Source: Sporobolomyces roseus (lineage: Eukaryota > Basidiomycota > Microbotryomycetes > Sporidiobolales > Sporidiobolaceae). From it: a DNA stretch of 64,000 bases. Position 1 is the first letter of the stretch. Every line of letters starts with the position of its first letter. The stretch spans positions 1,488,001-1,552,000 of the forward strand of contig JADILM010000008.1 in assembly GCA_016617785.1 (NCBI GenBank). Direction: 5' to 3'. Positions 46,101 to 57,823 of the stretch are shown here, piece after piece. The notes below the pieces were generated by a model, which did not search any database, was not told the origin of the DNA, and saw only the letters and a list, made by a program, of their open reading frames with translations. Both the position numbers and the translations under genes were made by a program.

Positions 46101-48650
46101 CTTACCACGACGATCTTCTGAGTCCTCCTTTCTCCTTTCCTCCGGTTGAGCACCTCTTTCCACCATCTCGGTATCCGGCTCCTCCCCCTCCTCGTCCGAA
46201 GACGGTACCTTCGAGTCTGCACGAGCCTGATCGTACCCCTCTTGCGTCCATTCTTGTTCAGGGAAGAAATCCGTGAGCGCCATCTCCGCCTTCTCCACCT
46301 TCTCTAGATACTCTTGCGAGTTGTCGTATCCTTCGGCTGAGATAATAGCATCCAAACAGTCATACCATTGTTCTTGAACTTCCTCGGCGAGCCCCCTTCC
46401 GAATTCTGATGATTCCCTCAGCACCCTCTCCATTTCCCGTTCCTCGTATTCAGCTTCTACCCGTTGCTTCTGGACTTTTTCCGCTGTAGCTCGTTCCGCC
46501 TCGATACGCTTCGCTTCCGTCCGTTCTGCCTTGAGCTGCTCCCGTTCGATTCGTTTGTTCTCCTTCTGTACTTCCTTCATTCTCTCCATCTCCTCCCTAG
46601 CCTTTGCCTCAGTTTCTAGCCTTTCCTTCTCGAGTGTTTCCTTCTCAGCTCTTTCCTTCTCCAGTCTCTCCCTTTCCAGGTTCTCCTGTTCCCGCTTCTC
46701 CTTCTCCAGCCTTTCATTCTCAATTCTGTCCGTTTCCGCTTGTTCCCTCTCTTTCCTCTCCCTCGCTAGCCTGTTGACTTCGCGTATCTCCAAATCTATC
46801 CTCTCGCCTTCGAGTTTCTCAGCCTCCAACCGCTTCCTCTCGAATTCTTGCGCCTCGACTCTCTCCTGATCCAATCTATCCTTCGCAACTTTCTCTGCAT
46901 GAACCCTTTCCTTTTCCAGTCTCTCCTCTTCCAGTCTTGCTTGACGTTCCCTCTCTTCTCTCTCGTCCCTAACCTTCTTCTCCCTCTCTTTCTCCCTGAG
47001 TATATCCCGTCTCCCCTCCAATCTCTGTCGTTCAGTCTCCAATTCCCTCAGTTCCTTTTCCCGCGCAGTCTCTGCAGCCTGTGCGTTGGGTCGAACAGCG
47101 GCGGGAGTGGAAGAAACGATTTCCAAATCTGAATCTGAATCTTGGTCGGGATCCGAATCACCAGGCTCGGAGGAGGAAGAAAGGTAAATAGTTGCAGAAG
47201 GTTGAGGTCTCGGATGGCGATGCTGAGTCGAGGGAGGAACTTCGGCATTGAGAGGTTTCTGAGGGGAAGCGTTGGAATTGATGACTGGAGAGGAAGGTTT
47301 TGTCGGAAGATTCAAAGTTGCTGCGGTATTGAGAGACGTCGTGATAGGTCGAGGGGGAAGATGTGGGTGCGAGGTAGAGGTCGAAGACGACGGTTTGTTA
47401 GGTGAGACTGACGTCGAAGCAGTCGGTTTGGCAGGGAGAGGATGTTGTAAAATAATCGGTACTGGAGCATCAGGTTTCGGAGGAAGTGAGCGGGAAGGAG
47501 CAGAGGGGGCCGAAGCTGATTTCGATGTTGTAGGCGGGGGTCGAGGTGGTAAAGAAGGGGAACGAGTGTTGACACGATTTACCGGAATCAAAGCGCCCTG
47601 AGCGGCGTTATCACTGGCGGACGATGGAGCAGGTCTGCAGCCTGGTTTAGGAGAGGATGAAGATGAAGAAGGCGCAGGGCGAGCGTCGGTTCGATTCTGA
47701 CCTGCAAGGTTGACGGCGGTTTCAAATTCGCCATGGTCCTCCTCGTCTTGATCGACGGCCCGACCTTTCCCTTTGCGAGCTGCACTTGGTTGTGTCTGTT
47801 TGTTGCTAGCGGATTGAGGTGGGGAAATCGGGTCGCTGGGCGCGAGATGAGGTTGAGGGATGATGATGGGAGATGCTGCTTTCGGTTGAGTCGAAGTTGA
47901 GGTCACTGGCGCACGACGAGCTATAGGAGTTGCAAGCGAGGGTTCGGTCTCGTTAAATACGATCGGTGAGCTAGACAGCTGTCGTCGAGGCTGGATTTGT
48001 GAAGTACTGGCTCGAGGCGTAGTTTGCGATTGAGACGTTCCTTGTTGAGCAATGTCTGAAGCCCTTCTATTGCTTGCTCGAGCTTGTTCCAAAAGACTCT
48101 GCGAGGTCGGCGGTGGACGAGGCGGACGAGGTTCTGGCGGTGAACGAGGAGAATCGGATTCTGATCCTGAATCGAGAGTGATCTCTTCTATTCCATTCCG
48201 TCCGACGCGAGACTGAGTATCGATCAGCGATGGAGAGGAATCGAACAGAGAACAGTTTGAAGAACCCATCGATCAGCATAAAGCAAAGGGAAAGGAAGAG
48301 TAGGTTGACAAGAAAGGTGAACTAACAGTCGGAGGTCGTCGCACCATACGATTCCTCTCATCGACGTCGTATCCATCGTCATCATCACTACTGAGCGTGA
48401 TCTCTGTCACAACCTTTTCCTTCTCCTTCTGCTTCCCCTTTGAAGTTGCGAAACCTGAGTTCGAGTTCCTACCTGTCCCTCCTGATTGTCTGACTCCCGT
48501 ATTTGAGGGCCCGGCTACAGCATTCATTCCAGTCGCTGTATTGCGCGTAGCTTGGTGATTGTTGTTGTGTGAAGGATTTGGTCGGGAAGTGGGAAGACGA
48601 GCGGGAGGACTCTCGTCGTCAGTGTCGAGGAGTTCGATAGTGGTCACCAT
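43183..48650 (-). CDS. SUV39/Clr4-type SET methyltransferase with a long N-terminal coiled coil
   Basis: Predicted histone H3 lysine-9 methyltransferase. ATG 48650 (MVTTIELLDTDDESPP). The N-terminal half is disordered, followed by about 270 residues of nearly uninterrupted charged coiled coil (46390-47090, rich in Glu/Arg/Lys). No chromodomain is seen. The C-terminal third is the catalytic part: pre-SET with CGCIGNCGDPRNRGGCACRK and CNSQCGCGPECINR; SET with GWAVRNPTSY, EPLGVYAGE, CYTYSLDIWT; an insertion of about 60 Lys-rich residues near 43800; then WTRFANHVCQGFN (catalytic Asn-His) and PGEEITISYF; and the post-SET zinc motif FRCYCDSKFCRG. Introns rejoin these in frame. The join at about 46041-46108 links the coiled-coil exon directly to the next exon, supporting one long gene of about 1,500 residues rather than two. 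Confidence 0.82.
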
Positions 48651-49052
48651 CTGCGGTGATATCTTTCTAGCTACCCCCAGTCTGTATCGCTGTATCGAAA
48701 GTGAGGGTGAATGAGGAGAGAGAGAGAAGAGCGAACCTCCTTCTCTCTTCTGCTCCAAAGCCTCTAATTCTCGGCACTTTGCTGAGTGAGAGTATAGCTG
48801 CTTAGTCCGACACCTCGACTACTCGCCGGCTCCTCCCCTCCCTCTCCCCTCTCTCCCCTCGACTCCTCCATTCTCTTCATTGATCAAGTAATCGCCAAAC
48901 GGCCTTCCCTCGACTTCTAGATCGTCAATTATTCTCTCAGTAGTCCCTTGTACCTCTTCATATTCCTCTACGCGTTCGACTCGTACCGGCAACCTTCTCC
49001 CCAACCTTAGCCACCTTCCCTCTTTTCCTCCGTTCAGATCAAGACTTGAAGC
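48651..49052. promoter_or_regulatory. Divergent promoter, SET methyltransferase / RPB2
   Basis: 402 bases separate the opposed ATG codons. C/T-rich on the plus strand near 48830-48865. No coding evidence. Confidence 0.5.
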
Positions 49053-52000
49053 ATGTCATACGATGCTGCAGGGTATGGGTACAATGGAATGGACGAAGAG
49101 GATCCTTATGGTCAAGCTGCGGGAGCTGGAGTAGATGGGATGGATCAAGGTTACTATGGGGAAGAAATGGACGAGAATGTGATCACCCAGGAGGACTGGT
49201 AAGCAAGACTACTCGGTTGTCTATGATATCCAGGTACACTGAGCGATTCGCGAGAGTTTACAGTTGGGCTGTCATCGCTTCTTACTTCGCTACGAAAACT
49301 CTCGTTTCACAACAAATCGATTCCTTCAACGAGTTCGTCAACTCGACAATGCAAGAGTTGGTAGATGAAGGAGGGGCGTTGATTCTGGATCAGAACATGC
49401 AACATACGGGAAAAGCGGGAGATGTTACGAAACGATACGAACTGAATTTCGGTCAAATTTACTTGTCGAAACCTACCATGACTGAAGCAGACGGTACTGT
49501 GGCCCCTATGTTCCCTAATGAAGCGCGACTTCGAAATCTCACGTGGGTCCCTTCGCTCCGCTCGTATTCCCTTGAAAGTTATTGCTACTGACTTGGCTCT
49601 ATTTCCGCGTGCAAACAGCTACTCGGCACCCCTTTACATCGATATGAAGAAGAGAGTGCTGGTGCAAGATTCTGAAGAGCCGGATCCAGAAACGGGAGAG
49701 CTGAATTGGGTTGAGGAACACGAGGACGACGAGGGTACTGGAGAGGAAGAGAAGATTTACATCGGAAAGGTCCGCTCATGAGACTCATCAGCAGTTCAGC
49801 CGTGAGCGATACTGATTGATCTGGTTACATTCACAGGTGCCGATCATGCTTCAATCTCAATTCTGTATCCTCGACAATCTTTCAGAGAAGGATATGTACG
49901 AGTTGAACGAATGCCCTTACGACAAAGGAGGTTACTTCGTCATCAACGGGTCTGAGAAAGTATTGATCGCTCAAGAACGAATGGCGACGAATCGAGTCTA
50001 CGTTTTCGCGAAATCTCAACCTTCTCCTGTTTCGTACTTGGCGGAAATCCGAAGTGCGGTCGAGAAAGGTGGAAAGACTATTTCGAGTATGCAGATCAAA
50101 ATGATGAGACGAACAGAGCGACAGGTAACGCTTTCCCTCTCGCTCTCGTATCCTTGGAGAACGACAGTTGATGTTAATTTGAGTGTATCACAGTCTGGTC
50201 AAACGATCAAATCTTCTATCCCCTACATCCGCGCCGACATTCCTATCGTCGTAGTCTTCCGAGCACTCGACATCATTCCAGATCGCGATATTCTCGACCA
50301 CATTTGTTACGACAAGAACGATGCCGAGTTGTTCGAAATGATGAAGCCTTGTTTGGAAGACGCTTTCCCAATTCAAAGTCGTGATGTAAGTATAACACCT
50401 ACTTCTTCCCTTCTTCATCGAAGGGTCGAGTTTGTGATCATTATGCTGAACGCTTTTTTGAGCTCCCCTCTTTCCCCTTCCTTTCCTTTCTCTACACCTC
50501 CTTCAACTATACCATACCTCGATTCGAATTGGTTCGAAATAGGTCGCTCTCGACTTTATCGGTCGAAGAGGAACCGTTACCGCCCTTTCTCGAGATCGAC
50601 GAATCAACTACGCCTCTGAGATCCTTCAAAAGGAGATGTTACCTCACGTTTCGATGGCTCAAGGTCAAAACACGAAGAAGGCTTTCTTCTTTGGTTACAT
50701 GGTGCATCGATTACTCTTGGCGGCGTTGGGACGAAGAGAGTTGGACGATCGAGATCACTTTGGTGCGAAACGGTTGGATTTGGCTGGACCTTTGCTGGCG
50801 GCGTTGTTCAGGATGTTATTCAGGAAGTTGACGAAAGACGTGTACCGACATCTCCAGAAGGTGCGCTAATCCCCCTCCTCTTCTCTCCCTCGAGCGAGTC
50901 TTTGCTAAAATGACTGGTTTCTTTCTCTTCTCATCAGTGCGTTGAAACGGCCAAACCTTTCAACATCAACTCTGCTGTCAAGTCAACTACGATCACAAAC
51001 GGACTCAAGTACTCGTTGGCGACTGGGAATTGGGGAGATCAGAAGAAAGCGATGTCAGCGAAAGCAGGAGTTTCACAAGTACTCAATCGATACACCTTCG
51101 CTTCGACCTTGTCCCATCTTCGTCGTTGCAACACTCCTATCGGTCGAGATGGAAAGATCGCGAAACCTCGTCAATTACACAACACTCATTGGGGAATGGT
51201 TTGCCCTGCCGAAACTCCCGAAGGACAAGCTTGTGGACTCGTCAAAAATCTGGCACTCATGGCTTACATCTCTGTCGGAGGACCTTCGGCACCGATCGTC
51301 GAATTCTTGGAGGAATGGGGATTGGAGAATTTGGAGGAGTATTCGTCGGATATGGCGAAAGCTACGAAGGTATTCGTCAATGGTGTCTGGCAGGGAGTTC
51401 ATCGAGATCCAGCAGAACTCGTCCAGACTATCAAGGCACTTCGTCGAAAGGGAGACATCAAGGAGGAGGTTTCGATCGTACGAGACGTTCGAGAACGAGA
51501 ACTTCGACTCTTCACCGATGCCGGTCGTGTTTGTCGACCACTCTTCGTCGTCGAGGATCAACGGCTCGCTCTCAAACGAGAGCACGTTGAAGCATTGCAG
51601 CGGGAGGACCCAGTCGAGGAAGACGATTTACCGAAACTCAAATGGTCAGACTTGGTCGAGAACGGTATCGTCGAGTACCTGGATGCGGAGGAAGAGGAGA
51701 CGGTTATGATCTGTATGACCCCGGAAGATCTGGAGATGAGTAGGCAGTTTGCGGAGACGGGAAGGGTCGCTCAAGAATCGGTGTCGACCACGGCGACGGT
51801 CAAGGCGAGTGGAGGAGTCAACACACACACTTGGACTCATTGCGAGATTCATCCGAGTATGATTCTCGGTATTTGTGCTTCCATCATTCCTTTCCCTGAT
51901 CACAATCAAGTGAGCAACTCTTTTCCATTCTCTTTTGCGGCTGATCGATCTATCGGGATACAGCTGACTCGTTTCTTTAGTCTCCTCGAAACACCTATCA

Positions 52001-53733
52001 ATCCGCCATGGGTAAACAAGCGATGGGAGTCTACCTGACGAATTATCAAGTTCGAATGGATACGATGTCCAACATTCTCTTCTACCCTCAAAAACCTCTC
52101 GCAACGACTCGTTCGATGGAGTACCTTCATTTCCGAGAACTGCCCGCCGGTCAAAACGCCATCGTCGCTATCCTCTGTTACTCTGGATACAACCAAGAAG
52201 ATTCCGTCATCATGAATCAGTCGTCGATCGATCGAGGGTTGTTCAGGAGTTTGTATTATCGAAGTTACATGGATCAGGAGAAGAAGAGTGGTCAGGTTCA
52301 GTTGGAAGAGTTCGAGCGACCGACGAGGGAATCAACACTGAGGTTGAAACACGGAACGTACGAGAAATTGGATGGAGACGGAATCGTTGGACTAGGAGAA
52401 CGAGTCGCTGGAGAGGTGAGCTTCAAAATCCCGCTTCATCTCCTCGTTTCGTCCGCACGAGCTGATGAGACGAATGTCATCGACGTACAGGACATCATCA
52501 TCGGAAAGACTGCACCCATTCCTACCGATTCTGAAGAACTCGGACAACGGCTCAAAACTCACACGAAACGAGATGTCTCTACTCCTCTCAAATCGACAGA
52601 GAACGGTATTGTCGACCAAGTCCTCCTGACGACAAACTCTGAAGGACTCAAATTCGTCAAGATTCGAGTTCGTTCGACTCGTATCCCCGAAATCGGAGAC
52701 AAGTTCGCTTCTCGACATGGTCAGAAAGGAACGATCGGTATCACGTATCGACATGAAGACATGCCGTTCTCTGCTGAAGGTGTCACTCCGGATATCATCA
52801 TCAACCCTCACGCCATTCCATCTCGAATGACAATCGGTCACTTGGTCGAATGTCTGCTTTCGAAGGTTTCGACTATCACCGGTAACGAAGGAGATGCGAC
52901 ACCCTTCTCTGAAGTCACAGTCGAAGCGATCTCAGATCTCCTCAAGAAGTATGGGTACCATTCGAGAGGATTGGAAGTTATGTACAACGGTCATACGGGA
53001 AGGAAATTACAGGCTCAAGTTTACCTTGGTCCGACTTATTATCAACGGTTGAAGCACATGGTAGGAGACAAGATTCACGCGAGGGCGCGAGGTCCCGTGC
53101 AGATCTTGACGAGGCAGCCGGTGGAAGGTCGATCGAGGGATGGAGGTCTGCGATTCGGAGAAATGGAACGAGAGTAAGTCATGCCGTTCTCTTTCCTCTG
53201 TTTCGACGTTGTATTGACGTTTGTTTGTCGAATGCCGCTCAGTTGCATGCTTGCTCATGGTATCGCTGGGTTCTTGAAGGAGAGGATGTTTGATGTTTCC
53301 GATGGTTATCGAGTACACGTTTGCGAGATGTAAGCTTCCTTTTGCCCTCGAGTCTCGTCTCACGCAGCTTTTACTAATGTGCTGTATTTCTATAGTTGCG
53401 GACTGACAGCGATCGCAAACTTGAAGAAGCAATCTTTCGAATGTCGAGCTTGCCGAAACAAGACCGAGAGTACGTCTGGTTGTTACTCTCCCGTGCTCGG
53501 GTCTTTCGCTGATTGTCACGCTTTGATATTCCGCAGTCGTTCAAGTCCATATCCCTTACGCAGCGAGTAAGTCTTCTTCTCCGTCAATTTGTGTGCGAAT
53601 GCTAGAATTGACCCTCTCTCTTTGCACGCAGAACTCCTGTTCCAAGAGTTACAAGCGATGAATATCGCCTGTCGATTCGGATTCGAAGATCGAAACGTTG
53701 AGAACGCAGCTCGACAAAACTCTGCTATGTAAA
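49053..53733 (+). CDS. RPB2: RNA polymerase II second-largest subunit RPB2
   Basis: Core catalytic subunit of RNA polymerase II. ATG 49053. Landmarks in order: the joined [191 protein letters not shown]; and the C-terminal zinc site CEICGL and CRAC, ending [18 protein letters not shown] at 53733. These include the hybrid-binding and magnesium-associated motifs of the family. About ten introns, and total length near 1,220 residues, normal for fungi. It is a standard phylogenetic marker and would identify the species quickly. Confidence 0.96.
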
Positions 53734-54042
53734 GACGTGGCGAGATACTTTTGTTTACGATACTCTTGTCAAGGTGAGATGCAGGATATGCAATTAAGCA
53801 GTACCTTTGCATAGTCTGAGTTAGTGGCATCGACCTATGCTTCGTTGCTCCCGACAGGAGAGTTGGTCGAATGTCGTTTTCTGCGAGGCACCGTTCCAAG
53901 TGCTACTTTGCGCGGACGCTTTCCTCGCTTTGAAACGTCAATGTCTGTGTGAGGAGAGCCAGATCAACCCGAATCGAGTACAACATGGTCTATAATCAAG
54001 CGTCAAATCTATGATATGCTATGAATAGTGAATCGATAAAAA
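53734..54042. other. Convergent 3' region between RPB2 and the SMYD-like gene
   Basis: About 310 bases, A/T-rich near 53990-54050. No supported gene. Confidence 0.5.
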
Positions 54043-54989
54043 TTATGAAAAGTCTATTCTATTCTGCTCTACGACAGCCTCCAATCTCTGCGCCGTCTCG
54101 AAAAGCCCCTCCTCCCTCGAGAGCAATGACATTGTCTGTAGTACTTGTTTACGACCATCTGTCATGCGTCCGCTGGGTTCAATGAAACCACCGATCCTTT
54201 CTTTCAATCTCCTTAACTTCATTAATCTCCTTTCGCTTTCCTCCGTCTCCTCCAAGCTCTGGCCATAGCTCTCACACGCGTCGCAGCCACATTCGAACCC
54301 AAATACCCGTTCCATCTCGTGCTTCCTCGCCGCGACATTGTCGAATTCGAACGTAACGCTGAGATAGGTCCAAGTTAATTCCTCTCCTTCTGCGATATCT
54401 CGGAGGGCGTAGAGTCGGGTAGTTCGAGAGACTGGGTCCCAAGCTGGTCGTGACAGAGTGGGCCTGCAAGACGAGTTCAATCTCGACAGGAGGGGGAACA
54501 ATCCACCGAGTTCTCCCGTTGTTCTGCAGAACTCGAATGTGTCAATAACAAGACGGGGGAACTCAAAGAGAACGTCTTTGGACTCAACTGGATCGCATTG
54601 GTTGCAAAGATACCATAAGCTAAAGGCAACTCTTGATGAGTATTTGCGAGGTTCCAAAATTCTGTTCTCTGTTCCTCCGTCTTCCAGCTAAGCATCTGCC
54701 TGATCGCCCTATCCATGAATTCATCAAAGTCCTTCGCCGGTGGTGCATCTTCCTCTCCTTCGACTGGGGTAGGTCCTCCTGAAGAACCAGCTTGAGCGCG
54801 AGAGAAGAGCCAGTTTTGGAGAGGGGCATCAACGACGAACAAGGCGGGGTCGTTAACGACCAAGGATCCGGCTTTTATGGCGCGAGCAGCGAAAGCACCC
54901 AAGAACCCTTGTCGAGTTGGGAGAACTTTGATGAGAGAAGTTTGAGTTGGAGGAGAGGAACCAGCAGGAGACCCATCCGCCGTACTCAT
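54043..54989 (-). CDS. SMYD-like SET-domain protein
   Basis: Putative protein lysine methyltransferase. The chosen ATG is 54989 (MSTADGSPAGSS); an upstream in-frame ATG at 55142 would add a hydrophobic stretch and a His run, and is less likely. The SET start is visible in TRQGFLGAFAARAIKAGSL. A helical insert region with FDEFMDRAIRQMLSWKTEE and LPLAYGIFATNAI follows. After an intron (about 54592-54530) comes the core GLFPLLSRLNSSCRPTLSRP, then RLYALRDIAEGEELTWTYLS and the post-SET FECGCDAC. No MYND finger is seen. The usual NHSC-x-PN signature is degenerate here (NSSCRPT, His and final Asn replaced), so activity is uncertain. A second intron (about 54475-54464) is possible but not required. 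Stop at 54043. Confidence 0.7.
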
Positions 54990-55293
54990 GCCGGCAGAAG
55001 GGACCTGGAGAAGGCGGTGGTGGTGGTGGTGGTGGCCGTAGTGAATGTGTGAGAGGAACGAGAAAGACAGCAATGGGAAAGAAAAGTAAAAAAAAGTCAG
55101 AAAACGCGAGAATGAGCGAGGCGACAACAAACAACGCTGCATGTCGGTGTGCCACTTGAGTAAAGGTTGCGTTGGTAGCAGGTGGAATTAGGAGCTTTGT
55201 TCAGACGCGAAGGAGAGCAGAAATCGATTGTTGAGTCGGAACGGTTATAGACGTTGCGGTTTATATCTTCTTCATTTGCTTTCGACGCAGAAG
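54990..55293. other. Upstream region of the SMYD-like gene and tRNA-Gly
   Basis: About 300 bases. Contains a (GGT)7 trinucleotide microsatellite at about 55016-55036 in the presumed 5' leader of the SMYD-like gene. No other feature seen. Confidence 0.5.
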
Positions 55294-55363
55294 CACTTGT
55301 GGTTTAGTGGCAAAATCGGGCATTGCCATTGCCTGGCCCCGGGTTCAATTCCCGGCGAGTGCA
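55294..55363 (+). tRNA. tRNA-Gly (GCC)
   Basis: Acceptor GCACTTG pairs with CGAGTGC (one wobble), discriminator A at 55363. The D arm TGGTTTAGTGGCAAAATC closely follows yeast tRNA-Gly. Anticodon loop TTGCCAT gives GCC. The T arm reads CCGGG TTCAATT CCCGG. No intron. TCTTTTG follows the gene, a weak Pol III stop. Confidence 0.93.
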
Positions 55364-55868
55364 TCTTTTGCCGTCGTCGACGAGGAGTTTAGTCCACTTT
55401 TTGCCATCGCCTTCATTACCGACGACCGCAGGGCCTCACGAGGTCCGTAGCGACGCTGGATATGTGTATGCTCGTGGCAGCGAGCTCAAGTATATCCTCT
55501 ATAGGTACCTATCTGAGATAGCGAAGAAAACCAGCGCTAACTTTATCTCACTCTACCTTCCGGCGTCCCACTCGCTTTCTGTGTCTTTTTGACCACTGAT
55601 TGATGGTACATAACAGTGGTGAATATAACGACGTCGATTCTAGCCTTCCAGCGAGGGTAGAGCGGACGACTCAAACACCACAAACAACGAATCTGAGTTT
55701 TGGGAGGGCGGGAGGGAACTCCTAACGCGCTAGGTCCGCTGCGGGTGTAGATGACTCGAGGTGGAGAACGTGGACAAAGGCGACTATGTGTAGCGTCTCA
55801 GTCCGTATGAAAGAAAGCCAGAGCAAAAAGCTGAACTTGGCGCATACGAAGCGCAAAAGATAATGTTT
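55364..55868. other. Intergenic region between tRNA-Gly and tRNA-Arg(TCG)
   Basis: About 500 bases with no supported protein gene. From here rightward the sequence no longer shows the exon-like composition of the gene block. Confidence 0.45.
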
Positions 55869-55963
55869 TGACCACCGTGGGGGTCGAACCCACGATCTCT
55901 AGATCCCAGTTGCAAGTGAATGCTTAATCGAAGTCTAGCGCCGTACCACTTGGCCAGGCGGCC
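55869..55963 (-). tRNA. tRNA-Arg (TCG) with a 23-base intron
   Basis: On the minus strand the acceptor GGCCGCC (55963-55957) pairs with GGTGGTC (55876-55870), with two wobbles, and the discriminator A is at 55869. D arm GCC...GGC. Anticodon stem CTAGA/TCTAG with loop CTTCGA, anticodon TCG at 55931-55929. An intron of 23 bases (55927-55905) sits at the canonical 37/38 site. T arm GTGGG TTCGACC CCCAC. Spliced length 72. Confidence 0.88.
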
Positions 55964-56807
55964 GAGTTACTTGATATGAAAGCAGACCAAGTTTGTTATA
56001 TATAAAGGACAAAAATACTGAACAAGCTCGTTGAGTGCTTCGCGGCCCTCGTGGTTCCCCCTGAATATTATCACCCGACACTACACGCTCCCGCACTAGT
56101 AGATATCATTCAGAGTAATCATTGATTGAGTAGGAAACAGAATCGGCTACAGACATTTCCAAACACACCTGATCCCACTAACTCTTGCGTGTACAAGGTA
56201 TTGCCGGGCTTGCTGTGCCATATTTATAACAAGCTACAGCGTGTGGAACACGTCGTGGCCCGTTACATCTCTCTCAAAATCAAAAAGTACCCAGAGTACA
56301 GTTTTGCTCGCATAAACTTCGGTTTCCTCCTCTCGAGCACGACTAACAGCGGAAACACCCCTGCGGATGTCAATACTAACTCGAAAAGGGACAAAGGACA
56401 ACTACTGGGATCAGAAGAGAAACTAAACTGCACCGGGCCAAAATGTAAAGCTACCCAATAGATAGACAATTCGCTACACATAGGACAGCCGGCATATTCT
56501 GGCAGTACCTGGGATAGAAGGTAGCCCAATGTAGTTAAAGAGACAAGTGGAACAAGCTGAATGAAGAGGTGAGAACCTCGGGAAAGGTGGGGAGGGAAGA
56601 ATTGAAATGAGCTTGAAACCCGATCAGATTACTGGTCGCCATTTGCTCCCAGCAAGTAGAGTTGGGCGCGGCTCCTTGGCTTGCCTTGAAGAATATCGAG
56701 AAGACCGGAATTTCTTGGAAGCCAGTGAAGCAGTTGCGAGGAGCGAAGCGAGCTATGAGCCAAGGTGCGACAGTGTAGAGGGGCAGAAGAGATGATTTTG
56801 GGATACT
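55964..56807. other. Gene-free region left of the inverted repeat
   Basis: About 840 bases. Open frames at 56126-56461 (plus) and 56263-56529 (minus) lack an ATG at the start and have no recognisable domain. The inverted repeat may begin anywhere in this stretch: its outer edge cannot be seen because the matching arm runs off the window at 64000. Confidence 0.45.
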
Positions 56808-57682
56808 CAAGAGATGTATACAGCGAGAGACAGAGGTCAAAGCGCGTGACCGTAAAGGACAAGGAAAGAAGAGTAAGGTTTACTCGGGTACAGAGCTATG
56901 TGAGTGAGAGTGCTTGCTTGATGGTATAAAGTGGCTCGACTCGACTGAAAGACCTGACAGTAGAGCTACTGGGGAAGAGGAGGAAGGAGAAGAGCAGGAT
57001 GAGAGCAGAGAAGATATGGGAATAGAATTTGTTGACTCAACAGGCAGAGGTCAGAGAGTCTGCCTAATTTGCCTTTCAACAGAGACTTTTGCAGCAGCAG
57101 TCTAGTCATGGTCTTTCAGACATCAAGAAAGCATAAGCGATTACAGTATTGCCTCTCCAGAACGCGCGCAAGGCGCGAACGAAAGGAAACGGGAATAGGA
57201 AGCTGAAGAAGGGGACCTCCTCTTGGTCTTTTGATGGGTTTTAGGCAGCTCTTGAGCATCTGGGTGCAGGCAACGCTCTTGATCTCACGCTCTGTGTTAC
57301 AGAAGAGAACACAGTGAAAGCTGGGATCATTTTTTGTTGCACTTTGGATTCGGTATGAGACAACGGGGAATCACAGCGTGTGATTTGGACAAGGCAGGAG
57401 TGTCTGTACTGAGCAGAGCACGATAATCGAAGGCGAAGGATAGCCTGAAACAAGCTGGGAGATCTTTATCACTTGAATCTTGCGAAAGACTGTTCTTCAC
57501 CGCAACTCGCTTTCAAGGGAGTCACAGGTGCAGTAGGAGGTCATACCCGATAAGGACTTTGAAGACTGGGCTTGGGTTCTTCCAGAATAGCTTGGTTTTT
57601 GGCAATGCATATCGAAGGATGGAAGCCTGCGAATTTTCTTTGTATAGATACGTTAAGATTTGCCTGGAGGTCAGCGAGAATC

Positions 57683-57790
57683 GGCCGCGTGGCCCAATGG
57701 CAAGGCGTCTGACTACGACTCAGACTCTCGAAACCACTCGAGAATCATCTTGTCATCAGGAAATTGTGGGTTCGAACCCCATCGTGGTCA
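57683..57790 (+). tRNA. tRNA-Arg (ACG) with a 36-base intron, left-arm copy
   Basis: Acceptor GGCCGCG (57683-57689) pairs with CGTGGTC (57783-57789), discriminator A at 57790. D arm GCC...GGC. Anticodon stem TCTGA with TCAGG (57756-57760). Anticodon ACG at 57115 offset, that is 57715-57717. Intron 57719-57754 at the canonical site. T arm GTGGG TTCGAAC CCCAT. Spliced length 72. The intron starts CTCAGA, so the 5' half of the anticodon stem could also pair perfectly with intron sequence (TCTGA with TCAGA), giving a competing hairpin. T runs at 57793-57797 and 57810-57823 are likely Pol III terminators. Confidence 0.88.
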
Positions 57791-57792
57791 AC

Positions 57793-57823
57793 TTTTTCTT
57801 TCTCGTCGCTTTTTTTTTTTTTT
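57793..57823 (+). terminator. Pol III terminator T runs of tRNA-Arg(ACG)
   Basis: Five T residues start three bases after the tRNA 3' end, and a second run of 14 T follows at 57810-57823. Mirrored in the right arm at 62985-63015. Confidence 0.7.

Noticed and set aside
46041..46110. Splitting the SET gene into a coiled-coil gene and a separate SET gene
   Set aside because: A normal GT-AG intron joins the two parts in frame and no stop or new start of good quality lies between them.
55016..55142. N-terminal extension of the SMYD-like protein with a His run
   Set aside because: The extension is hydrophobic and encoded by a microsatellite. The ATG at 54989, just before the SET-type sequence, is a better start.
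56126..56529. Open frames on both strands left of the repeat
   Set aside because: Neither begins with ATG, and no domain or splice support is visible. A hydrophobic stretch alone is not enough.
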